From assembly GCF_014336955.1 (NCBI RefSeq), contig NZ_QRAI01000003.1, positions 496,001-560,000 of the forward strand: a stretch of DNA of 64,000 nucleotides, in the 5' to 3' direction. This document shows, in pieces, positions 48,111 through 57,801 of the stretch. A program made the translations under genes and the position numbers. Numbering within the stretch: the stretch's first letter is position 1; every line of letters begins with the position of its first letter. This DNA is from Saccharophagus sp. K07. Its GTDB lineage: Bacteria > Pseudomonadota > Gammaproteobacteria > Pseudomonadales > Cellvibrionaceae. Below the pieces are notes generated by a model. It did not search any database. It was given only the letters and a program-made list of their open reading frames with translations, and had not been told where the DNA came from.

Positions 48111-49139
48111 CTGGGTCAATTTAAAAACCAGTCCATTTGATGCAATTGCGTAAAATTTCCCCTGCTCTTCGCTAAAGGCGACATCAATGACTGCTGCACC
48201 CGCCGGTTTCCATAGTCTGCGCTGCCCTAGCTTCCAAATGGTGGGGTTTTTAAGATCGTTCAAATGCCATAACGAGATGGTCTGATCCGTTTGGCCCGCT
48301 AATAAAAATTGATTGTCCGGGCTGAACCGAGCACTGGTGAAGCTTAAACCGCGCTTTACTCGTCCCGCCTTGAGCGGAATTTCCCCTACCACTTGGCCGT
48401 CGCGACTGCGCCAAATAATGGCTTTATCGTATTGGCTGACGGATAAAACAAGGCTGCCATCGGGCGACAGGACGACCAATTGGACCTCGTCGTTGTGACG
48501 CATACGTACAAAGTGTTTGTTGTTTTGCAGATCCCATGTCACAGCTGTGTAATCCGCTGAGCCGGTAGCGGCGATCAATCCTTTGTCATCGAGGCTGACG
48601 CTGTGAACCCGATCCTTATGATTGAACGTGTGAATAATTCCGCCGCGTCTGACGTCGAAAATTACCGCCGTGTGGTCAGCCAATCCTAAAAGTGCTTTAT
48701 TGCCGCCCGAAGAAAGCTGTACCGAGGATATTTCTCCTGGTGCCTGCCAGTAGCGCGAAGCCTCACCCGTTTTGGTGTCCCACAACACTAATGTATTAGT
48801 ATCGGCTGTCAGCGCCCAATTGCCATCCGGGGAGGTATCCGCAGCGGCCAAAATGGTGTCGGTCGCCGCTTTATGGCTCCAGTTGAACAGGCGCTCTTCA
48901 TCGGATAATCGCCAATAACTGATGCCGTGATGCATGGAGCCGATCACCGCATAATTTCCACGATCGTCCAACGTACCTGCATAAATCCCTGCGGTAGCCA
49001 CTTTTATTTGGCCCGCTGGTGGATGCGCTTTTTCGCTACAGCCCAACCCAGCCATTAATACAGAAATCGCGACCAGAGCCCGCGCACAGCAACGGAATGT
49101 TGCGGAGTGTTGCAAAGGAATAAATGTGCGCGGATTCAT
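48102..49139 (-). CDS. WD40 repeat lipoprotein
   Basis: The 345-residue protein has a lipoprotein signal (VLMAGLGC, Cys about 34) and about seven WD-like beta blades, with motifs such as WALTADTNTLVLWDTKTG, AATGSADYTAVTWDLQN, LSVSQYDKAIIWRSRDG and LAGQTDQTISLWHLND. It should form a membrane-tethered propeller in the periplasm that holds other proteins. The start at 49139 is a choice; 49172 and 49211 are in frame upstream but give very long N-regions. It sits between fkbP and algQ, an insertion relative to Pseudomonas. Partner unknown. Confidence 0.78.
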   Translation of the reverse strand: MNPRTFIPLQHSATFRCCARALVAISVLMAGLGCSEKAHPPAGQIKVATAGIYAGTLDDRGNYAVIGSMHHGISYWRLSDEERLFNWSHKAATDTILAAADTSPDGNWALTADTNTLVLWDTKTGEASRYWQAPGEISSVQLSSGGNKALLGLADHTAVIFDVRRGGIIHTFNHKDRVHSVSLDDKGLIAATGSADYTAVTWDLQNNKHFVRMRHNDEVQLVVLSPDGSLVLSVSQYDKAIIWRSRDGQVVGEIPLKAGRVKRGLSFTSARFSPDNQFLLAGQTDQTISLWHLNDLKNPTIWKLGQRRLWKPAGAAVIDVAFSEEQGKFYAIASNGLVFKLTQKK

Positions 49140-49210
49140 GCGGCGGTCTTCGAATTGGTGGGGGCTATTCATTGGAAGCTTAGCAGCACTCCCGATGATG
49201 GCCAGGGACA

Positions 49211-49240
49211 TAAAAAAAGCAGCTAATGCTGCTTTTTTTA
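49211..49240. terminator. Terminator downstream of algQ
   Basis: AAAAAAAGCAGC and GCTGCTTTTTTT form a 12-bp stem with loop TAAT and a T-tract in both orientations. It lies 17 bp after the algQ stop on the minus strand, separating algQ from the WD40 gene. Confidence 0.9.
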
Positions 49241-49256
49241 TTGGGCGAGTGTGAAT

Positions 49257-49721
49257 CTATATCACCTGATCTCTGTGCGAATGGTGGAGCACTTCGATCA
49301 TTTGATCCTCCGCTTCGAAGCGGATAGCGAGAGATTCACCCAACTTGGATAGGTCGGCTATCAGAGAACTCAAGTCATCGGTTTCCTGATATTTATCGTT
49401 GAAGTCGAGAATAAATTCGGTGGTGGTATCTATGATTTTGTAGTGCGACTTGGCTTGCGCGAGTCCCTCCTGGTCTTCGAATTCACGTCCTTCATTCAGA
49501 AGTTGTTCGTAAACTTCAAAGTGTCCGGCGGAGACATAATCCACTAGGATTTGGCAGAAATGGCGCAGGTTTTCTTCCGTTTCTGCTGTGAAATTGCTTT
49601 CCTTTTCTGCGCTAAGTTTGCAAAACAATACCAGAAGGGATTGTCGTTCTTGTAACCACCGGTCGATGATTTCGCTTACACCACCCCATCGCTCCCGTGC
49701 CGATTGACAGTTCTCAAGCAT
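49257..49721 (-). CDS. algQ: Sigma70-binding regulator Rsd/AlgQ
   Basis: Rsd/AlgQ binds region 4 of sigma70 and frees core RNA polymerase for other sigma factors. The 154-residue helical protein starts MLENCQSARERWGGVSEIIDRWLQERQ, as in the family, and has FCQILVDYVSAGHFEVYEQLL and the middle segment DTTTEFILDFNDKY. Length matches Pseudomonas AlgQ (160). Gene order with dsbB is conserved in Pseudomonas. Confidence 0.93.
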   Translation of the reverse strand: MLENCQSARERWGGVSEIIDRWLQERQSLLVLFCKLSAEKESNFTAETEENLRHFCQILVDYVSAGHFEVYEQLLNEGREFEDQEGLAQAKSHYKIIDTTTEFILDFNDKYQETDDLSSLIADLSKLGESLAIRFEAEDQMIEVLHHSHRDQVI

Positions 49722-49899
49722 TCATAATTCCTCGGTTTTATAAAGCCATTATTATTCGAATTGGGATTATTGACTGGCTTGTTCAGCAAGATAGGTGATC
49801 TGCGAGCAATGAGCAAGCCCTAAACTTTAACCGGGTTTAGGGCATTTGGAGGGCGTTAGATCGAAGCGGGGCCAAAGAGAAGTGGGCACTTAGGCCGCA

Positions 49900-50391
49900 T
49901 CAAGCGCGGCGCAAGATCTGCCAGATATTAAATAAGGCTAAGCCGATAAAAGCGACGAGTGTCCAACCGGGGATGCTGATCCCAAGAAAGGTCCACACGA
50001 CTTCCGCACAGTTGCCGTCGCCGCGCAAAAGCACCGACAAAGCATCCATTAAAGGAAAGTTTTCCAGCAGATAACTGATATCGGGACCACACGCGGGTAC
50101 CTGATCTGGCGGCAAACTTTGCAACCATAATTGGCGGGTGGAAAAAGAGCCGCCCAAAATAGCAAACAGAACCCCAAGTATTCCGAAGATTTTTCTGCCT
50201 TTAGCCTGCGGATTAAAAATGAACCCCAGCAACCCGGTGAGTCCCACCGCAATAATGAAAATTCGCTGCGTTATACACAGCGGGCACGGATAAAGATCCA
50301 TGAAGTACTGCATATAAAGGCCGGTGAGAATCAATCCGGTACAGCCGAGAAAAATCAGCAAAAACGTCTGGCGAGATGAAGGTAAGGGCAT
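49900..50391 (-). CDS. dsbB: Disulfide bond formation protein B
   Basis: DsbB reoxidises DsbA and passes electrons to quinones. The 163-residue membrane protein has four hydrophobic segments, the first periplasmic pair CPLC (residues about 36-39) and a second pair of cysteines (PACGP and GDGNCAEV) in the larger loop, plus an arginine after CPLCITQR that fits the quinone site. All four key cysteines are present. Oxidative folding helps both secreted proteins and type II secretion. Confidence 0.94.
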   Translation of the reverse strand: MPLPSSRQTFLLIFLGCTGLILTGLYMQYFMDLYPCPLCITQRIFIIAVGLTGLLGFIFNPQAKGRKIFGILGVLFAILGGSFSTRQLWLQSLPPDQVPACGPDISYLLENFPLMDALSVLLRGDGNCAEVVWTFLGISIPGWTLVAFIGLALFNIWQILRRA

Positions 50392-50537
50392 ATCGGAGTC
50401 CGCATTAAAATTTTCCTGATGGACGCTGTACGGTAGTGAAAGTTTCGTTTTAACTCAAGGCGCCGTTTTGCTCTAACAAGCAGAGAACGGGGATTCAACT
50501 ATTCTTAAGTTCGAATATCGCAAACGAGATAAGCAAA

Positions 50538-50960
50538 ATGTTGCTGAGAGTAATCATGTTGCTGGCCTGCGCCTGGCTCGCTCCATCCTTCGCGTGGGCG
50601 TCCTCTGACGCCTCGGCAGAAGCCACTGGCGGCAATGCGGGGAATATTTATCTACCGTTGAAACCGGCATTTATTGTGAATTACGGTGGTCCCGGCAAGC
50701 TGAAATATATCAAGGCGGATATCTCGTTGCGCTTACAGGACCAGCAAGTCGCCAATTCTGTGCGCCACCATATGCCCTATATCCGCAATAACCTTGTCAT
50801 GCTGTTTTCCGCTCAAACAGACGAAAGTATTTCGTCTCAGGAGGGTAAAGAAGCGCTGCGGCAAGAGGCACTGCAGGCGGTGCGCGAAGTCATCCAGCGA
50901 GAGGACCAGGTAGAAGGTGTGGTCGATCTCTACTTCAACGCCTTTTTAATCCAAAAATAA
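50538..50960 (+). CDS. FliL-like periplasmic or membrane protein
   Basis: The 140-residue protein has a signal peptide (cleavage near AWA-SS) and a FliL-like body: IYLPLKPAFIVNYGGPGKLKYIKADISLRL, HHMPYIRNNLVMLFSAQTDE and a C-terminal GVVDLYFNAFLIQ. FliL supports the flagellar motor, but no flagellar gene is near and the usual N-terminal anchor is replaced by a cleavable-looking signal. This orphan form next to dsbB and gshA is known in pseudomonads. Confidence 0.82.
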   Translation: MLLRVIMLLACAWLAPSFAWASSDASAEATGGNAGNIYLPLKPAFIVNYGGPGKLKYIKADISLRLQDQQVANSVRHHMPYIRNNLVMLFSAQTDESISSQEGKEALRQEALQAVREVIQREDQVEGVVDLYFNAFLIQK

Positions 50961-50985
50961 CCGTTTATCTCAAAGGCAGTACCGT

Positions 50986-52608
50986 TTAGGCCACTTTCGA
51001 TTCGTTGCAGCAGCGCTGATATTGCTCGTAATAGGATTTAAGGTAATCGGCAAATGGCGCTTGCTCTTGCCTTTCTTCGTCTGCTTGCAACGTCAGCGAT
51101 TCTTCCGCCATATCATTGAGAAGCTTTTCCACTGCAGGCGCGAGCGGCTGCGCGAGCAGTGTGCGTTTATGGATAACGGCCCGCTGTTTTGCCCATTGAT
51201 GGAAGGAAAGCTTTTGCTCGTGCAGTTCTGTCAGCACGCGAGCGGATGGCGTGGAATCGGGGTTGTCGATTTTGTTTTTCTGTACTTTCAATGAGTTGCT
51301 ATAGGCGTTGCCGCCATGCACCTGATCCAACAGTTCCGCCAATGGCTGAAACGCATCGAACAACTCATTGGCCCATTGGCGCATAGAGATACTCTGGCCT
51401 TCCGGCGTGATGAGATCGACACCCGGACGACGGCCTTCGCTGACGATGATTTTCTGGTTGGCGAGAATGTGTTGAAACTCGGTTCTATCGCAATGGGGGC
51501 TGTCGGCTAGGGCGCAAAACAATAAGAAGATGTCGAGAAAGCGGATCTGGTCCGCATTGATACCTATGGGCGAAAAGGGATCTATGTCCAGGCAGCGCAC
51601 TTCAATATATTCAACCCCTCTGCGGCATAGAGCGGTCAGCGCCGTTTCACCTTTCTGCGCACTGCGCTTCGGGCGAATGGCGCTGTAAAACTCATTTTCG
51701 ATTTGCAGCAAGCCGGTGTTGAGTTGGCAGAAGTGGCCTTCGCTGTCGGTGACTCCTATCTCTGCATAAGGTGCGTAAGGAGTTGTAATAGCGCGGCCCA
51801 GGGTTTTGACATAGCTCTCCAGTGAGTTGTAACACACATACAGAGACTCTTGGGCTTTGCTTTGATATCCCAGGTCCCCCATTCTCAGGGAGGTTGCATA
51901 GGGCAGGTGCAAGGTGTTTTGATCTTCGCCAAACGGCTGCAGTGCGTGAGGACGGTCCTGTACGAAACTGCGGCACAGTGCTGGTGAGGCACCAAAGAGA
52001 TAAATCAATAACCAATAGTTGCGACGGAAATTGCGGATCAAGTCGAAATAGCGCCGGTTTGTATACTGGTCCAGCTCTTCCACTGAACCTTCGTTCTGAT
52101 GCATGAAGGCCCAAAACGATCCCGGCAACGAAAAGTTGTAGTGAACGCCTGCAACGGTTTGCATCACCCGACCATAGCGGTGGCCGAGGCCAATGCGATA
52201 GACGGTTTTCATTTTGCCGCGATTGGTGGTGCCGTAGAGCGCAACCGGAATATCGTCACTCTTGCCCACCAGGCAAGGCATGCTGTGGCTCCACAGGAGT
52301 TCGTCGCCTATATGGCGGTAGGTGAATTGATGGAGAGACGTAAGTTGCTCCAGCAACATGCCCAGTCGGTGCGATGGCGGGGTAATGAATTCCAGCAGGG
52401 CTTCGCTGAAGTCTGTCGTGATCTGCGGATGGGTAAGTGCAGAACCCAAGCCTATCGGATGAGTTGTCGCAGCAATCCAGCCGGAGTCTGCAACCCTTAA
52501 ACATTCTTTTTCGACACCGCGCAGAATGCCTGACAACAGAGGGGCATTCTCCCGATCGAATAATCCGGCAGGGATCTGCTCGGGGCTGAGCTTTGTATAT
52601 TGGCTCAC
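50986..52608 (-). CDS. gshA: Glutamate-cysteine ligase
   Basis: GshA makes gamma-glutamylcysteine, the first step of glutathione synthesis. The 540-residue protein is of the gammaproteobacterial type: GVEKECLRV, TTDFSEALLEFITPP, the segment ELLWSHSMPC, GLGHRYGRVMQTVAGVHYNFSLP and EVRCLDIDPFSPIGI, which carry the metal and substrate residues. Length compares well with E. coli GshA (518). It converges with the FliL-like gene, with 25 bp between the stops. Confidence 0.96.
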   Translation of the reverse strand: MSQYTKLSPEQIPAGLFDRENAPLLSGILRGVEKECLRVADSGWIAATTHPIGLGSALTHPQITTDFSEALLEFITPPSHRLGMLLEQLTSLHQFTYRHIGDELLWSHSMPCLVGKSDDIPVALYGTTNRGKMKTVYRIGLGHRYGRVMQTVAGVHYNFSLPGSFWAFMHQNEGSVEELDQYTNRRYFDLIRNFRRNYWLLIYLFGASPALCRSFVQDRPHALQPFGEDQNTLHLPYATSLRMGDLGYQSKAQESLYVCYNSLESYVKTLGRAITTPYAPYAEIGVTDSEGHFCQLNTGLLQIENEFYSAIRPKRSAQKGETALTALCRRGVEYIEVRCLDIDPFSPIGINADQIRFLDIFLLFCALADSPHCDRTEFQHILANQKIIVSEGRRPGVDLITPEGQSISMRQWANELFDAFQPLAELLDQVHGGNAYSNSLKVQKNKIDNPDSTPSARVLTELHEQKLSFHQWAKQRAVIHKRTLLAQPLAPAVEKLLNDMAEESLTLQADEERQEQAPFADYLKSYYEQYQRCCNESKVA

Positions 52609-52704
52609 AATGCCATCCTCAGTTGACCAGGGGCAGCCGCACAGAGAATTTGCGGCTAGGCTTTAACAGTACAGCAAATTGGGGAACTGGTTGAAGACTG
52701 GGTG

Positions 52705-53052
52705 CTATGCGCATGAGTCGGAAGGTTGCATAGCATCTTCGGCAATGTGATCTGCTGCTTGGTCCGCGGATTCCGTGGCGGCAGAGCTGAACGAACCATC
52801 TGGGCTTTGGTCAATAACCGGGCCTATGGCTTCGCCACCTTTTAGGGTCAGGTGACCTTTTTCGTCGAGGACACCCGGGACTATGGTGAGGCGCAAATGT
52901 GGGTCACGCACTGACAGTTCGACTTTTACGTTGATCGCTTCATCTTTATACGCAGTGCGGAATAGGCCGTGGCTGTCGCTGCCGTCGACCCACTCACCTT
53001 GTTTGCTCAGGTAAAAATGGTCCTGATTACGGATGATATACATCTCAGACAT
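52705..53052 (-). CDS. Small conserved-looking protein of unknown function
   Basis: The 115-residue cytoplasmic protein begins MSEMYIIRNQDHFYLSKQGEW, with a compact region (about 1-85) alternating in beta-like fashion (AINVKVELSVRDPHLRLTIVPG) and an acidic, Ala-rich tail. AGAGG lies six bases before the ATG on 53052, which decides the start over the longer frame. I do not recognise the family. It is upstream of gshA on the same strand, 96 bp away, and divergent from gspC. Confidence 0.65.
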   Translation of the reverse strand: MSEMYIIRNQDHFYLSKQGEWVDGSDSHGLFRTAYKDEAINVKVELSVRDPHLRLTIVPGVLDEKGHLTLKGGEAIGPVIDQSPDGSFSSAATESADQAADHIAEDAMQPSDSCA

Positions 53053-53299
53053 AGGGTACCTCTGCGCGAAGGTCGCTAGGATACAAACTGTTTTTCGCTG
53101 AAACAAGGTTGAGACTTAGGGTGAGGAACAGGCCCCAAAATACGGAATTTAAAGGCTATATTTGATGCAAAGTGTTTACAGCTTAAGTCTAATTAAGAGA
53201 TATTGTGGGTGAATCCATAATAATTTACCTGCATACTTGCGCACCCTGTGTAGGTTCTCGCACAGGTTTCGTATCATTCAACGCCCCTAACGGAGATCT

Positions 53300-54250
53300 G
53301 TGGTGGCCCTGAATAACGTCGCCAATAATCCCTTCTTTACCAATGCAGAGGCCGCATTGACACGATGGGCTGCAGTGGTGAAAAAGGTACCGCTGAAGTT
53401 CTGGCGTATGGCCGTATTGGGCTTGGTGTTGTTTTGGATCTGCCACAACCTGGCCGTGCTCGTCTGGTATCTGGTTCCGGCTCCCAAACTGCCAGTGGCA
53501 CCCGTGACTCCATCGACTGCAGTGCGGGTCGATAGTGGCACAGGTCGCAATATCGACATCACCAGCATCCAGTCACTCAATCTGTTTGGCAATATGGGCG
53601 AACAGCCAATAGTGCAGCAGCCAATCATTGAGCAACCCCGCATCGAAATAACCCAGCTCAATTTGGAGCTGCAGGGCATTATTGCGGCTAATGATCCCAA
53701 GCTTTCATGGGCAATCATTGGTGGTGCAAACGATCAAAAGTTATACAAAATCGGCGATGAAATCGATAACGCTCGCGGCGTAAAAATTGCCGAAATCCAT
53801 GCGCTGAAAGTGATTTTGAATAATAACGGCAAACTGGAAGAGCTATGGTTGTATGGCGAAGATGGTTTAAAGGTCGCCAGTTCAGCGCCACAGCCCACTT
53901 ATACTCCCCCCCCAATCAGTACCGGCCCCGCTCCTGAGGCGACGACGGTCAGTCGTGACCAGATTGAACAAGCCAGAAACATAGGCGATGTGGTGCGCTT
54001 TATGGTCGCCACAGAAAATGGTCGCATGATCGGTTATAAAGTGCGGCCGGGGCGCAAACGCGAGCTGTTTGACCAGGTCGGATTGCGTCCAGATGACATC
54101 GTTGTATCAGTGAATGGCATTGAGGTGAATGAACCGCAGAAAGTGCGGGAGGTTTACCAAGCATTGAAGAATGCCACAGAAGCCAACCTTCAAGTGGTGC
54201 GTGACGGCTCGACGCACTCAATCCTAATTACCATGAGTTCCGAGGGGTAA
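53300..54250 (+). CDS. gspC: Type II secretion system protein GspC
   Basis: GspC links the inner-membrane platform to the secretin. The 316-residue protein has a cytoplasmic N-terminus, one membrane segment (about 36-58, MAVLGLVLFWICHNLAVLVWYLV), an HR domain (ITQLNLELQGIIAANDPKLSWAII, about 117-195), a proline-rich linker and a C-terminal PDZ domain (IGYKVRPGRKRELFDQVGLRPDDIVVSVNGIEV in parts). GTG 53300 has GGAG four bases upstream; GTG 53303 is equally possible. First gene of the operon. Confidence 0.94.
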   Translation: MVALNNVANNPFFTNAEAALTRWAAVVKKVPLKFWRMAVLGLVLFWICHNLAVLVWYLVPAPKLPVAPVTPSTAVRVDSGTGRNIDITSIQSLNLFGNMGEQPIVQQPIIEQPRIEITQLNLELQGIIAANDPKLSWAIIGGANDQKLYKIGDEIDNARGVKIAEIHALKVILNNNGKLEELWLYGEDGLKVASSAPQPTYTPPPISTGPAPEATTVSRDQIEQARNIGDVVRFMVATENGRMIGYKVRPGRKRELFDQVGLRPDDIVVSVNGIEVNEPQKVREVYQALKNATEANLQVVRDGSTHSILITMSSEG

Positions 54251-54252
54251 CA

Positions 54253-56283
54253 GTGTTGCGACGAATAACAAGTTTGGGTGCGGCAGGTATGCTGGCGCTG
54301 ACACTAGCGGTGAACAGCTGGGCCCAACAGACATGGATGATCAACTTTAAAGACTCGGATATCCAGGAGCTCATCAAGTTCGTGGCCGATGTCACCGGGC
54401 GCACCGTTATTATCGATCCCCGTGTCAAAGGGCGGATCAAGGTTATCTCGTCCAAACCGCTCAATCAGGAAGAACTGTTGCAACTCTTCCGTACTGTGCT
54501 GGAAATGCACGATTTCTCGGTTGTGGACGTCGAAGGGGTAATGCGCATTATCCCGCTGAAAGATGCACGCTCATCTCCGGTTCCGGTGGTCAATGCCGAT
54601 TCGCCGGAAAAAGGCTTCCTGACGCAGGTCATTCAGTTGCAAAACATCGCGGCGGCGAAAATTCTGCCCTCTATCCGTCCGTTGGTGCCGCAGCATTCGC
54701 ATCTGTCCGCATACGATCCATCGAACGCCATCATCATTACCGATTCGGCGGAAAACATCGCGCGTATTCGCGATCTGATCGAACGCCTGGATAAATCCGC
54801 GACGCCGGTTACCGAAATCGTGGAATTGAAATACGCCAACGCGGCGGATTTGGTGCAGGTCTTACAAGGTCTGGAAAAGGCAGATCCGAACAACAATAAC
54901 CTGCCGAACAATTCGCTCAACCTGACTTCTGACAAGCGCAATAACGCGATCCTGATCACCGGTGAGGATGTACAGCGCCAACGCATGAAGTCTCTGATCA
55001 AACGCCTCGACAAACCGCGCGCTCAGTCTGGCAATGTCCGGGTGGTCTATCTGGATTACGCAGAAGCCAAGAGCGTTGCGGAAACCTTGACGAAGGTAAT
55101 GGCCAACCTGGCCAAGCTGGGCCCTGGTGGCAAACAAGAAAATGTGGTCGCAGCGACTGTGGAAGCGGATGAGGATACCAACGCGCTTCTGATAACGGCT
55201 TCTGGAGACGACTTGGAGGCGTTGTTGGATGTGGTGGCCCGGCTCGATATCCGCCGCGCCCAGGTGTTGGTTGAGGCGATTATTGCGGAGGTGGGAGACA
55301 ACTCTTCGAGAAATCTCGGTATCCAGTGGCTTTTCCGCAACACGGATAAAGGTGTATTTGGTGCTTCACGTGCGAATGCCGGTCTTGAGTCATTCGGGGG
55401 AGCCGCATTGGCAGATCCCAATGGCGAAGGGGCATTGGAGGCTTTTGGCAAAGCCTTGTCGACCACATTGGGCCAGACCCTGGGGATAATGGGATCTGAT
55501 AATGAAACCGATTTTATGGCGCTGATCAGTGCGCTGGAGCAGGAAGGCCAGACAAACATTTTGTCCACGCCGTCTCTGCTGACCATGGATAACCATGAGG
55601 CCAGTTTTGTTGTCGGTAAAAATATTCCGATTCTCACAGGTTCATCTGCGACGACCAATGGCTTGAGCAGTCCTTTCCAAACCATTCAGCGTCAGGATGT
55701 CGGTATCAAACTGACGGTTACACCACAAATAAATGAAGGCGACACCATTCTCCTTACGGTTGCGCAGGAAGTATCGAGCATTGATACCTCTTCACCGACC
55801 GATCAAGGGTTTGTAACGAATCAGCGGAAAATCGAGACCAAAGTATTGGCTTCCAATGGCGAAATCGTGGTCTTGGGTGGATTGATTGAGGACAAGCTGG
55901 ACAAAGGGGAGATGCGTGTACCTGTACTGGGGCGCATTCCGCTTATCGGTCGGTTGTTCCGTTCTGACAACCGGACCAAAGAACGTACAAATCTGATGGT
56001 GTTTTTGAAAGTCACCGTTATTCGCGATGTTGAGGGGCTTAGCGGAGCGACAGCGGAAAAATATCAATATTTGCGTGGGCAGCAGCTCAAGCAGCGCGGC
56101 GGTGGTTTTATGCGTCGCAAAGACAATGCGATACCAGTGCTGCCAGATATTTCCTATTACAACAAGGCGCCACTTCTTCCGGCGGATACTGCCAATGTCA
56201 TTGTGACTCCAGCAGCCGACGCAGCCATGGAGGCTGCTGATGAAGAGGCCAAGAATATCCCGGCACCTTTAATCGAGCAGTGA
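54253..56283 (+). CDS. gspD: Type II secretion system secretin GspD
   Basis: GspD forms the outer-membrane secretin channel. The 676-residue protein has a signal peptide (cleavage near SWA-QQ), the N0 domain (NFKDSDIQELIKFVADVTGRTVIIDP), N1-N3 domains with the glycine/asparagine-rich insert of N3, and the secretin core (QVLVEAIIAEV, the VGKNIPILTGSS segment, VLGGLIEDKL). GTG 54253 starts two bases after gspC, with GAGGGG upstream. The C-terminal extension resembles an S-domain region. Overlaps gspE by one base. Confidence 0.96.
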   Translation: MLRRITSLGAAGMLALTLAVNSWAQQTWMINFKDSDIQELIKFVADVTGRTVIIDPRVKGRIKVISSKPLNQEELLQLFRTVLEMHDFSVVDVEGVMRIIPLKDARSSPVPVVNADSPEKGFLTQVIQLQNIAAAKILPSIRPLVPQHSHLSAYDPSNAIIITDSAENIARIRDLIERLDKSATPVTEIVELKYANAADLVQVLQGLEKADPNNNNLPNNSLNLTSDKRNNAILITGEDVQRQRMKSLIKRLDKPRAQSGNVRVVYLDYAEAKSVAETLTKVMANLAKLGPGGKQENVVAATVEADEDTNALLITASGDDLEALLDVVARLDIRRAQVLVEAIIAEVGDNSSRNLGIQWLFRNTDKGVFGASRANAGLESFGGAALADPNGEGALEAFGKALSTTLGQTLGIMGSDNETDFMALISALEQEGQTNILSTPSLLTMDNHEASFVVGKNIPILTGSSATTNGLSSPFQTIQRQDVGIKLTVTPQINEGDTILLTVAQEVSSIDTSSPTDQGFVTNQRKIETKVLASNGEIVVLGGLIEDKLDKGEMRVPVLGRIPLIGRLFRSDNRTKERTNLMVFLKVTVIRDVEGLSGATAEKYQYLRGQQLKQRGGGFMRRKDNAIPVLPDISYYNKAPLLPADTANVIVTPAADAAMEAADEEAKNIPAPLIEQ

Positions 56284-57800
56284 TGGATATGGAACCTTTA
56301 TCGGATAACGAACTTCCCGCCGCTGCACTCGCCGAAGAGACGCCGGCGGCGCCAACCAAAGCGCGTTTGCCGTTTTCTTATGCGTCCAGCAATGGAGTGA
56401 TGATTGAAAACGGGCGTTTGGTGCATTTGCCTGGGCTGAAATTGAAGACCCTGCGCGAATTGCGCCGCTATATGAGTGCGCCTTTAGAGTTGGAAGAGTT
56501 ATCGGAAAGTGAATTTAAGACACGCCTGACCAAGCTGTATCAGAGTAGTGACGCAGAAGCTCAGCAGGCGGTGGAAGATATGGACGCCGATTTCGATTTG
56601 TCGGCGTTGGCGGAAGATATCGATGACGGCGAATTGCTCAGCGGTGAAGGCGATGCGCCGGTGATTCGTTTGATCAACGCGATCCTGTCCCAGGCGGTGC
56701 AGGAGAAGGCGTCGGATATTCACGTTGAGCCCTATGAAGACCGGGTTTCAGTGCGTTTCCGTATCGACGGTGTGTTGAAAGAAGTCCTCTCCCCCAAACC
56801 CGCCCTGGCTCCTGTGCTGGTTTCCCGTTTGAAGGTAATGGCGCGTTTGGATATCGCCGAAAAACGGATTCCCCAGGACGGTCGTATCACTGTTAAGTTA
56901 GCTGGACACGCGGTGGACCTGCGGGTCTCGACTATGCCTTCAGCGCACGGCGAGCGTGTGGTGTTGCGTATTCTCGACCAAGCTGCTGGCGCCATCTCGC
57001 TGGAACAGCTCAACATGCCGGAGAAAGTGCTGCGCGATTTCAAAGCGGCGCTCGCCAAACCGCACGGCATTATTCTGGTAACCGGGCCGACGGGTTCCGG
57101 TAAAACCACAACGCTCTATTCGGGCTTGAGCCATCTCAACACCCGCTCGCGCAATATCCTGACAGTAGAAGACCCGATCGAATACGTACTGCCCGGCATT
57201 GGCCAGACCCAAGTAAACACCAAGGTCGATATGACCTTTGCCCGCGGCCTGCGCGCCATTCTGCGTCAGGACCCGGATATCGTCATGATTGGTGAGATCC
57301 GTGACCGCGAAACTGCGGCCATCGCTGTACAGGCGAGTTTGACCGGTCACTTGTTGTTATCAACTTTGCACACCAACACCGCCATTGGTGCGGTTATGCG
57401 TTTGCAGGATTTGGGGATAGAACCATTTTTGCTGTCGTCGAGTCTTGAGGCGCTTATGGCGCAGCGTCTGGTGCGCAAACTCTGTCCCGATTGTAAACAG
57501 CAGCACGAGGCCAGCGACGCCGAATGCGAACGGGTCAATATTCCCAAAGGCAGTGTCATTTATCGGGCTGTGGGGTGTGACAAATGCCATTACACCGGTT
57601 ACCGGGGTCGTACCGGTATTTATGAATTGATCCCGGTGGATGACGTGCTGCGCCAGTTGATTCACGAGGGGGTGGGTGAACAGGCCATGTTGGCGCACGC
57701 GCGCCAGTTCAGTGACTCCATTGATGAAGATGGTCGCCGCAAAGTGCTGGCAGGCATCACCAGTGTGGAAGAACTGTTACGAGTAACGGTCGTCGGTTGA
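56283..57800 (+). CDS. gspE: Type II secretion ATPase GspE
   Basis: GspE powers pseudopilus assembly. The 505-residue protein has N-terminal domains binding GspL, then the ATPase core with Walker A GPTGSGKTTT (Lys274), the Asp box VDMTFARGLRAILRQDPDIVMIGEIRD, the His box and a zinc motif of two CxxC pairs (CPDC and CDKC). ATG 56283 overlaps the gspD stop (TGATG); the in-frame GTG 56280 is less likely. All catalytic motifs are intact. Confidence 0.96.
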   Translation: MDMEPLSDNELPAAALAEETPAAPTKARLPFSYASSNGVMIENGRLVHLPGLKLKTLRELRRYMSAPLELEELSESEFKTRLTKLYQSSDAEAQQAVEDMDADFDLSALAEDIDDGELLSGEGDAPVIRLINAILSQAVQEKASDIHVEPYEDRVSVRFRIDGVLKEVLSPKPALAPVLVSRLKVMARLDIAEKRIPQDGRITVKLAGHAVDLRVSTMPSAHGERVVLRILDQAAGAISLEQLNMPEKVLRDFKAALAKPHGIILVTGPTGSGKTTTLYSGLSHLNTRSRNILTVEDPIEYVLPGIGQTQVNTKVDMTFARGLRAILRQDPDIVMIGEIRDRETAAIAVQASLTGHLLLSTLHTNTAIGAVMRLQDLGIEPFLLSSSLEALMAQRLVRKLCPDCKQQHEASDAECERVNIPKGSVIYRAVGCDKCHYTGYRGRTGIYELIPVDDVLRQLIHEGVGEQAMLAHARQFSDSIDEDGRRKVLAGITSVEELLRVTVVG

Positions 57801-57801
57801 T

